Below are positions 38,901 to 48,500 of a stretch of 64,000 bases of DNA, piece after piece. Origin of the DNA: Acanthopleura granulata (taxonomy: Eukaryota; Mollusca; Polyplacophora; Chitonida; Chitonidae); NCBI GenBank assembly GCA_016165875.1, contig JABBOT010000001.1, forward strand, positions 12,460,540 through 12,524,539, given 5' to 3'. Each line of letters begins with the position of its first letter. The stretch's first letter is position 1. The translations under genes and the position numbers were made by a program. Below the pieces are notes generated by a model, which ran no database searches, was not told the origin of the DNA, and saw nothing but the letters and a program-made list of their open reading frames with translations.

Positions 38901-41900
38901 ACATTAGCCTTCACCGTCTTGAATAAACAATGTCATTCATTGATGCTACATTGACAAAATAATCAAATAACTTCAATAAAATGAAAATTTTATTTCAGAT
39001 TCTAAGCGATGGTAAAGCCATAAAAACTAAGACATAATACACCTAAACAATTCTTAATAGTCCTACTTGTAACAAACAAACTTATCAAAAAACATTGTGC
39101 ATAATATTTTATTACATCGACAGCTGCACTGTCCAAATACAGTAATGTAAATGCTTAAGTGTTGTAAGTGACTTACCATTTGGTCAGGTGTGTCCCTGTA
39201 GGCCTCCAGCAGGGTTTTCTGAGCATTAATCAGGCCTCTGTCAAAGACAGCCAGGACCTGGGCAGGGTGGGAAAGCAGGCCATCACACAGTAACACACTC
39301 CTCTCAAATAGGGACAAGGCACTGGAAACAGAGCAGTCACACAGTAACACACTCCTCTCAAATAGGGACAAGGCACTGGAAACAGAGCAGTCACACAGTA
39401 ACACACTCCTCTCAAATAGGGACAAGGCACTGGAAACAGAGCAGTCACACAGTAACACACTCCTCTCAAATAGGGACAAGGCACTGGAAACAGAGCAGTC
39501 ACACAGTAACACACTCCTCTCAAATAGGGACAAGGCACTGGAAACAGAGCAGTCACACAGTAACACACTCCTCTCAAATAGGGACAAGGCACTGGAAACA
39601 GAGCAGTCACACAGTAACACACTGCTCTCAAACAGGGACAAGGCAGTGACAACAGAGAAATCACACAGTAACATACTGCTCTCAAATAGGGACACGGCAC
39701 CGGGAACAGAACAGTCACACAGTAACACACTGCTCTCAAACAGGGACAAGGCAGTGGCAACAGAGAAATCACACAGTAACATACTGCTCTCAAAAAGGGA
39801 CAAGGCACTGGAAACAGAGCAGTCACACAGTAACAGCCTCCTCTCAAATAGGGACAAGGCACTGGAAACAGAGCAGTCACACAGTAACACACTGCTCTCA
39901 AACAGGGACACGGCAGTGACAACAGAGAAATCACACAGTAACATACTGCTCTCAAAAAGGGACACGGCACCGGGAACAGAACAGTCACACAGTAACACAC
40001 TGCTCTCAAACAGGGACAAGGCAGTGGCAACAGAGAAATCACACAGTAACATACTGCTCTCAAAAAGGGACACGGCACCGACAACAGAACAGTCACACAG
40101 TAACACACTGGTCTCAAGCAGGGACAAGCCACTGCCAACATTGTGACCATTTTGGTCACATATTGCAATGGATAACTCACACCACAAGCACAGAACATTT
40201 GCAATCCTAATGTAGTTATATATGTGGTGCTGCCTCACTATCTCATCGCGCAGAAGGTCCTCGCACAGGGTAATCCTTATGCTGTTATATTTCTGAGCCG
40301 AGGCGACCCCAGTATTTCATTATGGTCAGAAAAACCTTGCACTGTACAATCCTAATGCAGTCATATTTGCGGCGCTGCTTCACTACTGCATCATGCTGAA
40401 GACAATGCACATTAATATTAGAGCTAAAACATGATTCACTTTACTAAGCTACAGGCCTACCCACATTTAAAAAGCGGGATCCAAAGCAAAGCTCAAAGAC
40501 TCAGTTTGGCACTACAGATAGTTATGATTATATGTCTAAAATGATATTTACCATAAAGTATGGAAGCGTTTATTGTATAGTGTATGTCAGACTTACTTGA
40601 CTGTGATAGAATAATGATCGCCCTCATCTTCAGCTTCCATGATTTCCAGCAACTCTCTCTGGTGCTCATCTAGCACATATGCCTTAAATAATGCTTCAAG
40701 AGAATGAGTGAGATGAATATTACATTTAACTATAAACACTCTTAGTGAATACAGCAAAATTTGATTTCCAACAATGAACAACAAGTTTATTCTGTAGTCA
40801 GAGTTTGTGCTTATTTTCAGATGCTTTTGGACATTTACACTCTTGCTGCTGGCAAAACATTCTTGTGTTTACAGGGTAGAGGTTTGCTTGTGGGTGGTAT
40901 CCTTTCATTTTCTACAGTTGCATTTCAAACTAGTCTGGGATTGCTTTGATGTTAGGATTTGCATTAGAAGAGATGCGGTTGCTCAAACACCAACGCCAGA
41001 GAACACTAGTGCGAGAGAGGTGGTAACTAACAGTTGGCACTGCGAAAAAACACTTCCACCTACCTCTTGCTGGTCAAATCCAGGTGAGTGGTCTTAACCC
41101 TCCCCTTCCCGTCGCCACACCTAATTTTGTAAGGGTAATCCAATACACTTTTGTTTCTAGTAAAAAAGCCTCTAAGTTACACTGCTGCCATTTGTTTTGA
41201 GCATGTACCATTTCCTGCGGCATTCAACTGGGTCATGCAAGTGAACACAAGAATTGTCACTCATAGTCCAACTCATGAACTACACAACTACACAGTTCAC
41301 TTTCTTTCTGATAGTGCAAAACAACAATACTATAAATGAAACAATTAAAAGGACCTCAAAAGTGCACTGCAACAATAATTCTGGAGAGTGAAAAAAAAGA
41401 AGAAAAAAGTATGTTGGAAGAAATATTACTTGTCCACTTATTGGCACATTCCCAAAATTGTATTTACCGGTTTACTCGTGTGGCTGCTGTCTTGAAAACA
41501 TGTCACTACCACACAGCCTGCATGCTTACTCCTAATAACTGATACTCGACTGAATACCCTTGCAAACTTATGTGTGGTGATGGGAATGGGAAAGGTTATA
41601 ACAACTCACTAGGATTTGACCAGCTACAAGTATGTGAAATGTTTTTTAGCGGTGCTAACTGTTAGTCACCATGTCTCTCACACTAGGGTTCTGACATGGG
41701 TATTTGATCAAGGACGTCATTTCTAAAGCAAATCCCAACGTCAGACCAATCTCGGACTAATTTCAAAACTGGCCCACGTCCATGTCTACAGTGACATTCT
41801 GGGAATTACATGAACTACGATTGCATTATGGAACACGGCCCGGGTAGGCGTATAGGTTGCAGCAGTTAAAAAAAAAAGGTTTATATCACAGATACAACAC

Positions 41901-42073
41901 TTGCATAAAACATGTACTTTATATCATTTCCAGCTGTGTCGAAAACTGGCCCCCCAATGATTAAACTCGGGCAGATGGCAGTCGTGAATTCGTATAAAAT
42001 AACACGGATTATAACCCTGGAATAATAATTAATACACACCGGAAAACTCTTCAACGCCACTGCCATCCCCCAT
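23996..42073 (-). CDS. MCM9: Minichromosome maintenance 9 helicase, complete, 19 exons
   Basis: MCM-family AAA+ DNA helicase that acts with MCM8 in homologous recombination, crosslink repair and mismatch repair in the nucleus. Exons (5' to 3'): 42040-42073, 40597-40693, 39177-39321, 38806-38917, 38290-38378, 37200-37299, 35540-35693, 34373-34502, 33677-33823, 32660-32723, 32369-32478, 31456-31602, 30002-30082, 28489-28624, 28013-28112, 27331-27431, 26800-26882, 26244-26322, 23996-25554. All phases join, giving about 1155 aa (human 1143). Visible features are an N-terminal zinc motif with CGKC (149-152) and CRPTRC; Walker A GDPGTGKS (about 355-362, split by intron 10); Walker B LCCIDEF (about 413-419); and the arginine finger SRFD (R485). 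The 518-residue last exon is a disordered Ser/Lys-rich tail. It has a KLKQFAFK motif (near 975) resembling human MCM9 segments in the RAD51-binding region. The start ATG (42071-42073) gives [10 protein letters not shown]. Exon 3 opens at the end of a tandem acceptor array. Confidence 0.96.
28800..29625. repeat. 60-bp satellite, about 14 copies, in MCM9 intron 13
   Basis: Units of CACTGGAACAACATGCC, then ACACCAGACATGACACCTCA, then CCCAGTCACAGTATAC, at steps of 60-61 bp with two steps of 66 bp near the end. The unit is related to the dispersed fragment at 18172-18314. Short frames in it (up to 114 codons) are repeat artefacts. Confidence 0.95.
30457..31105. mobile_element. About 640-bp near-palindromic foldback element
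   Basis: Nearly the whole element is an inverted repeat. The outer parts match (CACTGCCTGGGATATAAG at 30492 against the inverse of CCCAGGCAATG near 31063). The middle parts match (CTGACACACTAGGCTTTA on both arms). The centre matches (GATTGGTCTCACAC against GTGTGTGACCAATC, near 30790-30825). The left arm has about 60 extra bp. No coding frame. It lies in MCM9 intron 12. Confidence 0.88.
31285..31455 (-). repeat. Two extra copies of the MCM9 exon 12 3' end and donor
   Basis: Downstream of exon 12 two units repeat the exon end (the [18 protein letters not shown] coding stretch, partly degraded) with the donor GTGAGCAACAC. Copies end with donor-like AAGGTGAGCA or AAGGTGAGTA. They lack the 5' half of the exon. 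Confidence 0.9.
31825..32345. mobile_element. Dispersed about 0.5-kb repeat, copy 2
   Basis: Same family as 11860-12420 and 60540-61095. It lacks about 65 bp after the CTCTCTAG block that the other two copies carry. It ends about 25 bp from the donor of MCM9 exon 11 (GT at 32367-32368), so it occupies the start of that intron. Confidence 0.85.
32925..32995 (+). other. tRNA-like sequence, probably SINE-derived
   Basis: Reads GTCTAGTGGTAGAGGTGTAC (A-box-like) and, about 35 nt later, TAGTTCAAATCTCCAGCTGG (B-box-like). I could not fold a complete tRNA with an acceptor stem, so it is more likely a tRNA-derived repeat head than a working tRNA gene. It lies in MCM9 intron 9. Confidence 0.4.
33331..33518. 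mobile_element. 188-bp MITE with TAA-flanked inverted ends
   Basis: The ends GGCCATCCTT and AAGGATGGCC are inverted repeats, flanked on both sides by TAA (33328-33330 and 33519-33521), possibly decayed TTAA. The AT-rich interior includes AGAATTCTAGAATTCT. It lies in MCM9 intron 9. Confidence 0.75.
34905..35480. repeat. About 110-bp tandem repeat, 5 copies, in MCM9 intron 7
   Basis: Units contain GTAATTTCAGTTAGCTCACC, TAGATGATATCTCAGCTTGT and GATCTCAATTTGCTCACC. The third unit lacks 4 bp. Part of the unit (AGCTCACC-AGATGAT-CAGC) faintly resembles the end of MCM9 exon 7 and its donor (AGCTTACCAGATGATGAC on the plus strand), so it may descend from that exon edge. Confidence 0.93.
39322..40135 (-). 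repeat. 54-bp tandem array of the MCM9 exon 3 acceptor and exon start
   Basis: About 16 units in all, counting the genuine exon 3 start. Each unit holds a pyrimidine tract, a 3' splice site position and the first 36-40 nt of exon 3 ([13 protein letters not shown]). Eight of the 15 unit junctions keep CTGTTTCCAG. The others have lost the AG (GCCACTG, GTCACTG, CCCGGTG, GTCGGTG). The unit is 18 codons and no copy has a stop, so a minus-strand frame stays open through 39063-40238. Confidence 0.95.
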
Positions 42074-42145
42074 TTCAATTATTCATGATCTGAAGATGAA
42101 ACGTGACCTAAGAATTTGGTATCACAACACACATTTCACTTGGAA

Positions 42146-42154
42146 TTTCCCGCC
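42146..42154 (+). promoter_or_regulatory. E2F-like site TTTCCCGCC
   Basis: Exact match to the consensus TTTSSCGC, about 75 bp upstream of the MCM9 start codon. E2F control of MCM genes is well known in animals. Use here is inferred. Confidence 0.55.
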
Positions 42155-42181
42155 ATCTCGCCACTACAGCCTACATTACAG

Positions 42182-42226
42182 AAATATTTAGTCTAGTAGG
42201 GGTAATTGCTACTAGACTAAATATTT
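42182..42226. promoter_or_regulatory. Perfect 18-bp inverted repeat in the shared promoter
   Basis: AAATATTTAGTCTAGTAG (42182-42199) and its exact reverse complement (42209-42226) are separated by 9 nt. It could be a dimer-binding site, a cruciform, or the trace of a small mobile element. Confidence 0.85.
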
Positions 42227-42535
42227 TCTATTTTACTTTAGTCAGCATGCAATTTAATGTTTCAGCGAACCTGGAAATGGTCTTTTCACAAAAAATTAGT
42301 AACCATCTGAGTGACATCCTGCGAGAAAAGATCAGAAAAAAATCATATTATATCAAAATCTTTAAAGTCTATTAGAGGAAATTAGTCGACTGTATTGTTT
42401 TACTTCATTGCCTCCGTCGTAGAAGATTGCGTGATGTTGTTGCGGCAAGTCTGAAGTGGATTTCCGTGAGATGTGCAATCAAAATGAACATTTCGGAGTA
42501 TTTAACTTGAAATTCTTTAGCACAACAGACTGACC

Positions 42536-45500
42536 ATGGATCGAATAAAGGAAAAACTGCAGAATTTAGAGGGAAGAAATGTCAAGAATCATCATGTCAA
42601 GCAGGAAAACCTGGATAAACTTGGTTTGACAGGTGATTGAGAAAACCAGAAACTTGAATTGTGTCGAGCGTGACAGTGTTTCAACACTGTGATTTGTCAG
42701 GGACAAACGAACGTTGTCAAAACAGTGTCAAGCCTGTACACCTGGTCAAAACATAAGCAAAGATCGGAAGTCAACATGGTGTACACGTTACGACTGTGCA
42801 ACTCCGTTAAGCCGAAGCTCTTTGGCCACCACTGCTAGTGCTACAGTTTTCACTCCCAGAATAAAGACCCAGAAACCAGCCAGCTGGGGAAAGGCACACG
42901 GATTTAATCCGGGATACAATATTGTCATCCCAGACTTAATCTGCCAATAGACTGCTAGAGCCAAAGATCATGGAGGCTGTTCTATAGACCTATACTCATA
43001 GGTTTTTTGGGAGGCTAATGATTAAGTTTTACAGGGCGTTATACGAAAGTACTCTTTAATTTCACTTTTGTGGGTCTCTGGTATAAATATAACTTCGTCA
43101 CTACAGACCTTCACCATACCTCTGTTTATCTGATTGATTCAACGATAGGTACAGTACAGTTGACCATACAAGCATTAATCAGTAAATCCAAATCATCATT
43201 TAACTTGTAGCTATGTAGGCTTTTAAAATGTTATTGGTTCTTCAAGCATAGATTACCCTATATTGTTTGTTTACCCATCTTTCAAAGATTTCTGTGTAGG
43301 AGAGAGTATAGGCTACATAGACCATGTTTCAAGACTGACCTACATTTATAAATATTTTTCAGAATGCTATGGTAACCAGGCATCCATTTTCACCTCAGAA
43401 ACTGTTGCAGTTTTTTATCCTCGGGCCAATAATTATAAATTCAAATTAAACACAAACATATACTGGTACAGGTTTGTGTACAGGTATACAGGTATTTGTG
43501 TACAGATATTTGTATCTGGACCTTCAGTACTCTTTATGGTAATGTTTGCTTTCATTTACAGATATACAACTTAGACCATATCAAATTGATGGAGTCAATT
43601 GGCTGATAGAGCGTTTCCATAGAGAACATGGCTGTATCCTTGGAGATGAGATGGGGCTTGGCAAGACTTGCCAGGTGATGATAATGAGATACTGACCATA
43701 TGTATCCAACAAAGTATTAAGATGTGTTTGTCATATTAAATGGTATCCTCCAATCTCGGGTCGTTATATGAGGATAGAATGTGGTTATATACATGTGTGT
43801 TAAATGAACATGGCAGTACCACAACTATATGATGGTGAAGTTTATGATTGTGTGCTGTCCAGAGTGAACATTTTAATGTACAGTTTTGCTAAGTCATACA
43901 TAATGTCAGATTTTAATAAATTATATTTCTGTATTCCACTTATAAAGTATGTTTATTTCACATTTGTTGTTTTCTCCAATCTCATGATTAACTCCATACT
44001 TTTTCCATATCATGACCATTAAAGTTGTTGACTTTACAACAACTAGCACAGCAGTTTCTGACTTACGTATTTCTCTTCTCCAGTTACTGGTGAGCCTTTT
44101 GTGGCATTAAGTGGTTGGTTATTTTGCAGTCTTTTGTTAAAGGCTGCATGTTTTTCACCAGTATTTCATGTAAAGTATGTACGTCACAGTCTGACAGGTG
44201 AAAAAGTTCTTCACTTATTGTTTTATCATGGGCCATGGATGTTAAAATAAATAAATTATGTTTTTCCTTGTTTCAGAGCATCTCATTTATTGTTTACCTT
44301 CGTGGGAATAACTTGACTAAAGCTCCGTGTTTGATACTGGCACCTCTCTCTGTGACCGGGAACTGGCAAGCAGAGCTTCACAAGTTAGTTAGTATGCAAA
44401 CAGAAACTGTTACAGTGTTGAAGAGTTTGGTAATGTGGTGATGTAAAGTTTGATGAACAAAATATAAAAATAGAAGCTGAATACCCTTGCAGTGGCTGTG
44501 TGTGTAAGTGTTTATGGTGTTGTTATCTTAATGCCTCATAAATTGATGAAAAATTTACTTGGTACCTTTTAGGTTTGCCCCAGGACTGGAAGTGATGATT
44601 TATATAGGGAACAAGGACTTCCGAGAAAATTTACGACATGAAGTTTTAAAGAGTAGAAAGAAAGGAAAGATCCCATTTGATGTCCTGCTGACAACCTATG
44701 AGGTTTGTGGAGACGTTTCAAAATAATACTAGTTACTGTTCAGTATGATGGAACATGACCGAGCAAGCTTTAATTGACTTCATTGATTGATGTAAGCTTT
44801 GCACAACACTCTGAGACTTCAAGGCCAGTTGTAATATTTTTTTGTTTGTATATCCAAGAAATGAGGTAGTTCAGGTCTTTCAAAGTACCAATTCAACAAT
44901 ATTTTAACAAAATGGTACTTATTGTTGAATGTGTGTCGTTTGTTTTATAAATACATGAAGTGCACAACTGGTTTCTGGTCTCCTGTCATGACAGATACTG
45001 CTGAAGGATGAGTCATTTCTTGGACATCTGTCCTGGTCAGTGCTAGTTGTGGATGAAGCTCACAGACTGAAGAACCATGAGTCTATCCTACATCAGGCAC
45101 TCTGTCAGGTAAATTTGTGGTGAAGAATGAGTCATTTCGTGGACATCTGTCCTTGTCAGTGCTAGTTGTGGATGAAGCTCACAGACTGAAGAACCATGAG
45201 TCTATCCTACATCAGGCACTCTGTCAGGTAAATTTGTGATGAAGAATGAGTCATTTCGTGGACATCTGTCCTGGTCAGTGCTAGTTGTGGATGAAGCTCA
45301 CAGACTGAAGAACCATGAGTCTATCCTACATCAGGCACTCTGTCAGGTAAATTTGTGATGAAGAATGAGTGATTTCTTGGACATCTGTCCTGGTCAGTGA
45401 TAATTGTGGATGAAGCTGACAGACTGAAGAACCATGAGTCTATCCTACATCAGGCACTTTGCCAGGTAAATTTGTGATGAAGAATGAGTCATTTCGTAGA

Positions 45501-48500
45501 CAACTGTCCTTGTCAGTGCAAGTTGTGGATGAAGCTGACAAACTGAAGTACATAAGCCTATCCTAAACCAGACACTTTGTAAGGTAAGTTTTTGGTGAAG
45601 AATGAGTGATTTCTTGGACAGCTGTCCTGGTCAGTGCTAATTGTGGATAAAGCTCACAGACTGAAGTACATAAGCCTATCCTAAACCAGACACTTTGTAA
45701 GGTAAGTTTGTGGTGAAGAATGAGTGATTTCTTGGACAGCTGTCCTGGTCAGTGATAATTGTGGATGAAGCTCACAGACTGAAGTACCGTGAGTCTATCC
45801 TAAACCAGACACTTTGTAAGGTAAGTTTGTGGTGAAGAATGAGTCAGTTGGTGAACATCTGTCCTTGTCACTGCTAGTTGTTGATGAAGCTGACAAACTG
45901 AAGAACCACGAGTCTATCCTACACCAAGCACATTTCTGTTATCTGCAGCAGGCTGTATGGTTGATGCCTTTTTGCTGTTCTCATTTCAGTTTGACATAGA
46001 ACACAGAGTGCTGCTAACAGGGACCCCAGTTCAGAATAATCTCAAAGAGCTGTACAGTTTGCTCAGCTTTGTGGCACCCAAAATCTTGAGGGAAAAATAC
46101 AGGGAGATTTTCCTGGAAAGGTTTGAAGACGTTGAGGAAGAGAGTGCCAAAAAATGTGAGTTAGATTGATATCCTGAATAACTGTTTCAAAATGTCTGCG
46201 TATCATATACGTAATATACAAATCTGTTACTGTACACTACAGGACAGAAGATGGGTGTAAGCATTTCCCTGTTAGATGATAACCTTTTAAAGTCTATCCT
46301 CTCTAAAGTTTAATGTAATAATCTGGCTGTGTCTCTGTTCTATTAAATATGCTCATGTTTTGTTTATTTAACAGATAGAACAGAACTGCATGACATACTG
46401 CAGCCATTTTTGTTGAGGAGAGTCAAGAATGAAGTGGTGAAAGATCTACCAAAGAGTTGTGAAATTGTTTTATATCATACCTTGAGCTCAGTTCAGAAGA
46501 AGTATTACAAGGCTATTCTTACCAAAGACTTAGGTCTGTTTATCTTGTGTTATTATCCTGTTTCAAGTGGATGTAAAGATATCTGTCTTTCAGTAAATGT
46601 CTGAAGACAATATCTCCATGTACACATATTAGAAATATCCTCTTTGTGGTCTTTTCATTTAAAATTTTCAGAGGGAGAGATTTGGATTTTGAAGTCCTGT
46701 GAAGTTGCAAATGAGAGTATATTTTATGTACTGGTACCGGAAATGATGAGAAAAAAATGTACTGTATTGGTATTAAGGATACTAGAACCCCTTGTAAGCA
46801 GAGTATTACATTTTGCTTTCTGTACCCCAAACTATTGATCAAATATGGCCAAATGTATATATTTTCTGAAAACCGGATGGTTGCTGATCCCCCAAAAGCT
46901 CTTAAAATTTGCCTAACTTTAATATTAATCAAAATAAAGAGAAAGAAAGAAAAAATGAGGGCAATTTTTCAAAATGCTATTTTTTTGCCAATTTTCAAAA
47001 TTTTCATTTTTTTTTTTGCCCAAGTCGATAATTTACTATTTAAACTGAAAAAATTGTCCCACAGATTTTAATATTCATCTTAGATTGTTCTGAATGATCA
47101 TTTAAAGTCAAAACTTGCAAAAATTTGTAAAAAATTTTAAAACTTTGATTTTGTTTACTAATATCATTTAAACTAGAAAAGGTATCAAAAATTTGCGGGA
47201 GTGTTTTTTAGCTTAAGTATTTAACTACATGTGTGCCAAGTTTCATAGCATTGTGTTGAAAAACAAACAAGAAATAAAAATATTTCACCACACAATCATC
47301 TGAAAAATAGAAAGGGAGAAAAAGACGAAAATGTCTGGAGGAGCATTATGTCTGACAAAATTCATCAATAATTTGTTTGCCAGTAAATTTTAATCAAGAA
47401 TTGTCCATTCTCCAGTTAAAATGTGAACATATCAACTTACTTATGTTTAATTTCAAAACTTATCACACTCTGTGAAAGCATAAATTGGTGTTTTATCTTG
47501 ACATTGCTGAGTAAAACCAGATAAAATGTGGTTATAAACCTCTCCCCGCAATGGTGCCCCAGTGGGGTGATTAAGGCTGTTGTTTTAGTGGATGGGTCTG
47601 CTGGAGTAGTCTGCCCAAGCAACATTTACCTGAGGCGTGTCTATTCACAGCAGATAAACCCCTTCAATGAGCTAATCCCCCTAATCAGGGGAACTAAGAA
47701 AACACAACTGCCTTAGTTCACAACATGTTATACTTTTTGTCAAATTTAAGGTATTTAAAATTTGAATTTTGTTTTCATCTTTATGTGAGAGGAAAGATAG
47801 GAGAATGGAGAACAAGAATGTGAAAGAAAAAAAATTTGACCAAATGTCCCCCCTGAGAGGTTCTAGTATCCTTAAGCGGTCATTAACCATTTCTAATTCT
47901 CTTACATGTGTTAGACAGTGTCACTCATTTGACTGTCTTGCAATATCACACAAGTGAATATCTAAGACAATGCCAAACATATCACAAACTACACCAGAAT
48001 TTATGAGGAAGGAATTTTGAACCTTTTACAAGCAGCATAGTCACCAAAAATGTTGGTGTCTCTTCACAATGCAGCTTTTGCATTGTAGTTTGTTGGTTCT
48101 TTCTTCTGATTGTAGAAGCTTTTGAGAACCCAAACCCAGGACAGAGTAAAACTCGCCTCATGAACATCCTAATGCAGCTGAGGAAGTGCGTTGACCATCC
48201 TTACTTGTTCGATGGTTAGTGAAAAGTTTTTTTGAAACTAACCGGATTTTCCAAATTTTGAAAGAGCTGTAAGCAATGATATTTATTGCAATGCAGCAGA
48301 AGTAATGAAAGTAGCAGAGCACAGTATATGTATGTGTTTTTGTTTCTTGCTATATAAGGTATCTTGTACATGTCAAAAAATGGTATGCCCCTGTTTGATG
48401 AATGGCTGTGGCTGACATACCCCTGTGCAATGATTGGCTGTGGCTGACATACCCCTGTGTGATGATTGGAGGTGGTTGACATACCCAAGTGCGATGATTG

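Larger units (their letters stand above)
42074..42535. promoter_or_regulatory. Divergent MCM9/CHD1L promoter region
   Basis: Only 462 bp separate the MCM9 start codon (minus) from the CHD1L start codon (plus). Transcription start sites must therefore lie close together. No TATA box stands out. The region has an E2F-like site and a perfect inverted repeat, listed separately. Confidence 0.75.

Noticed and set aside
39646..40146. 166-codon plus-strand frame, and a 324-codon shifted minus-strand frame nearby
   Set aside because: Shadows of the stop-free 54-bp MCM9 array in other frames.
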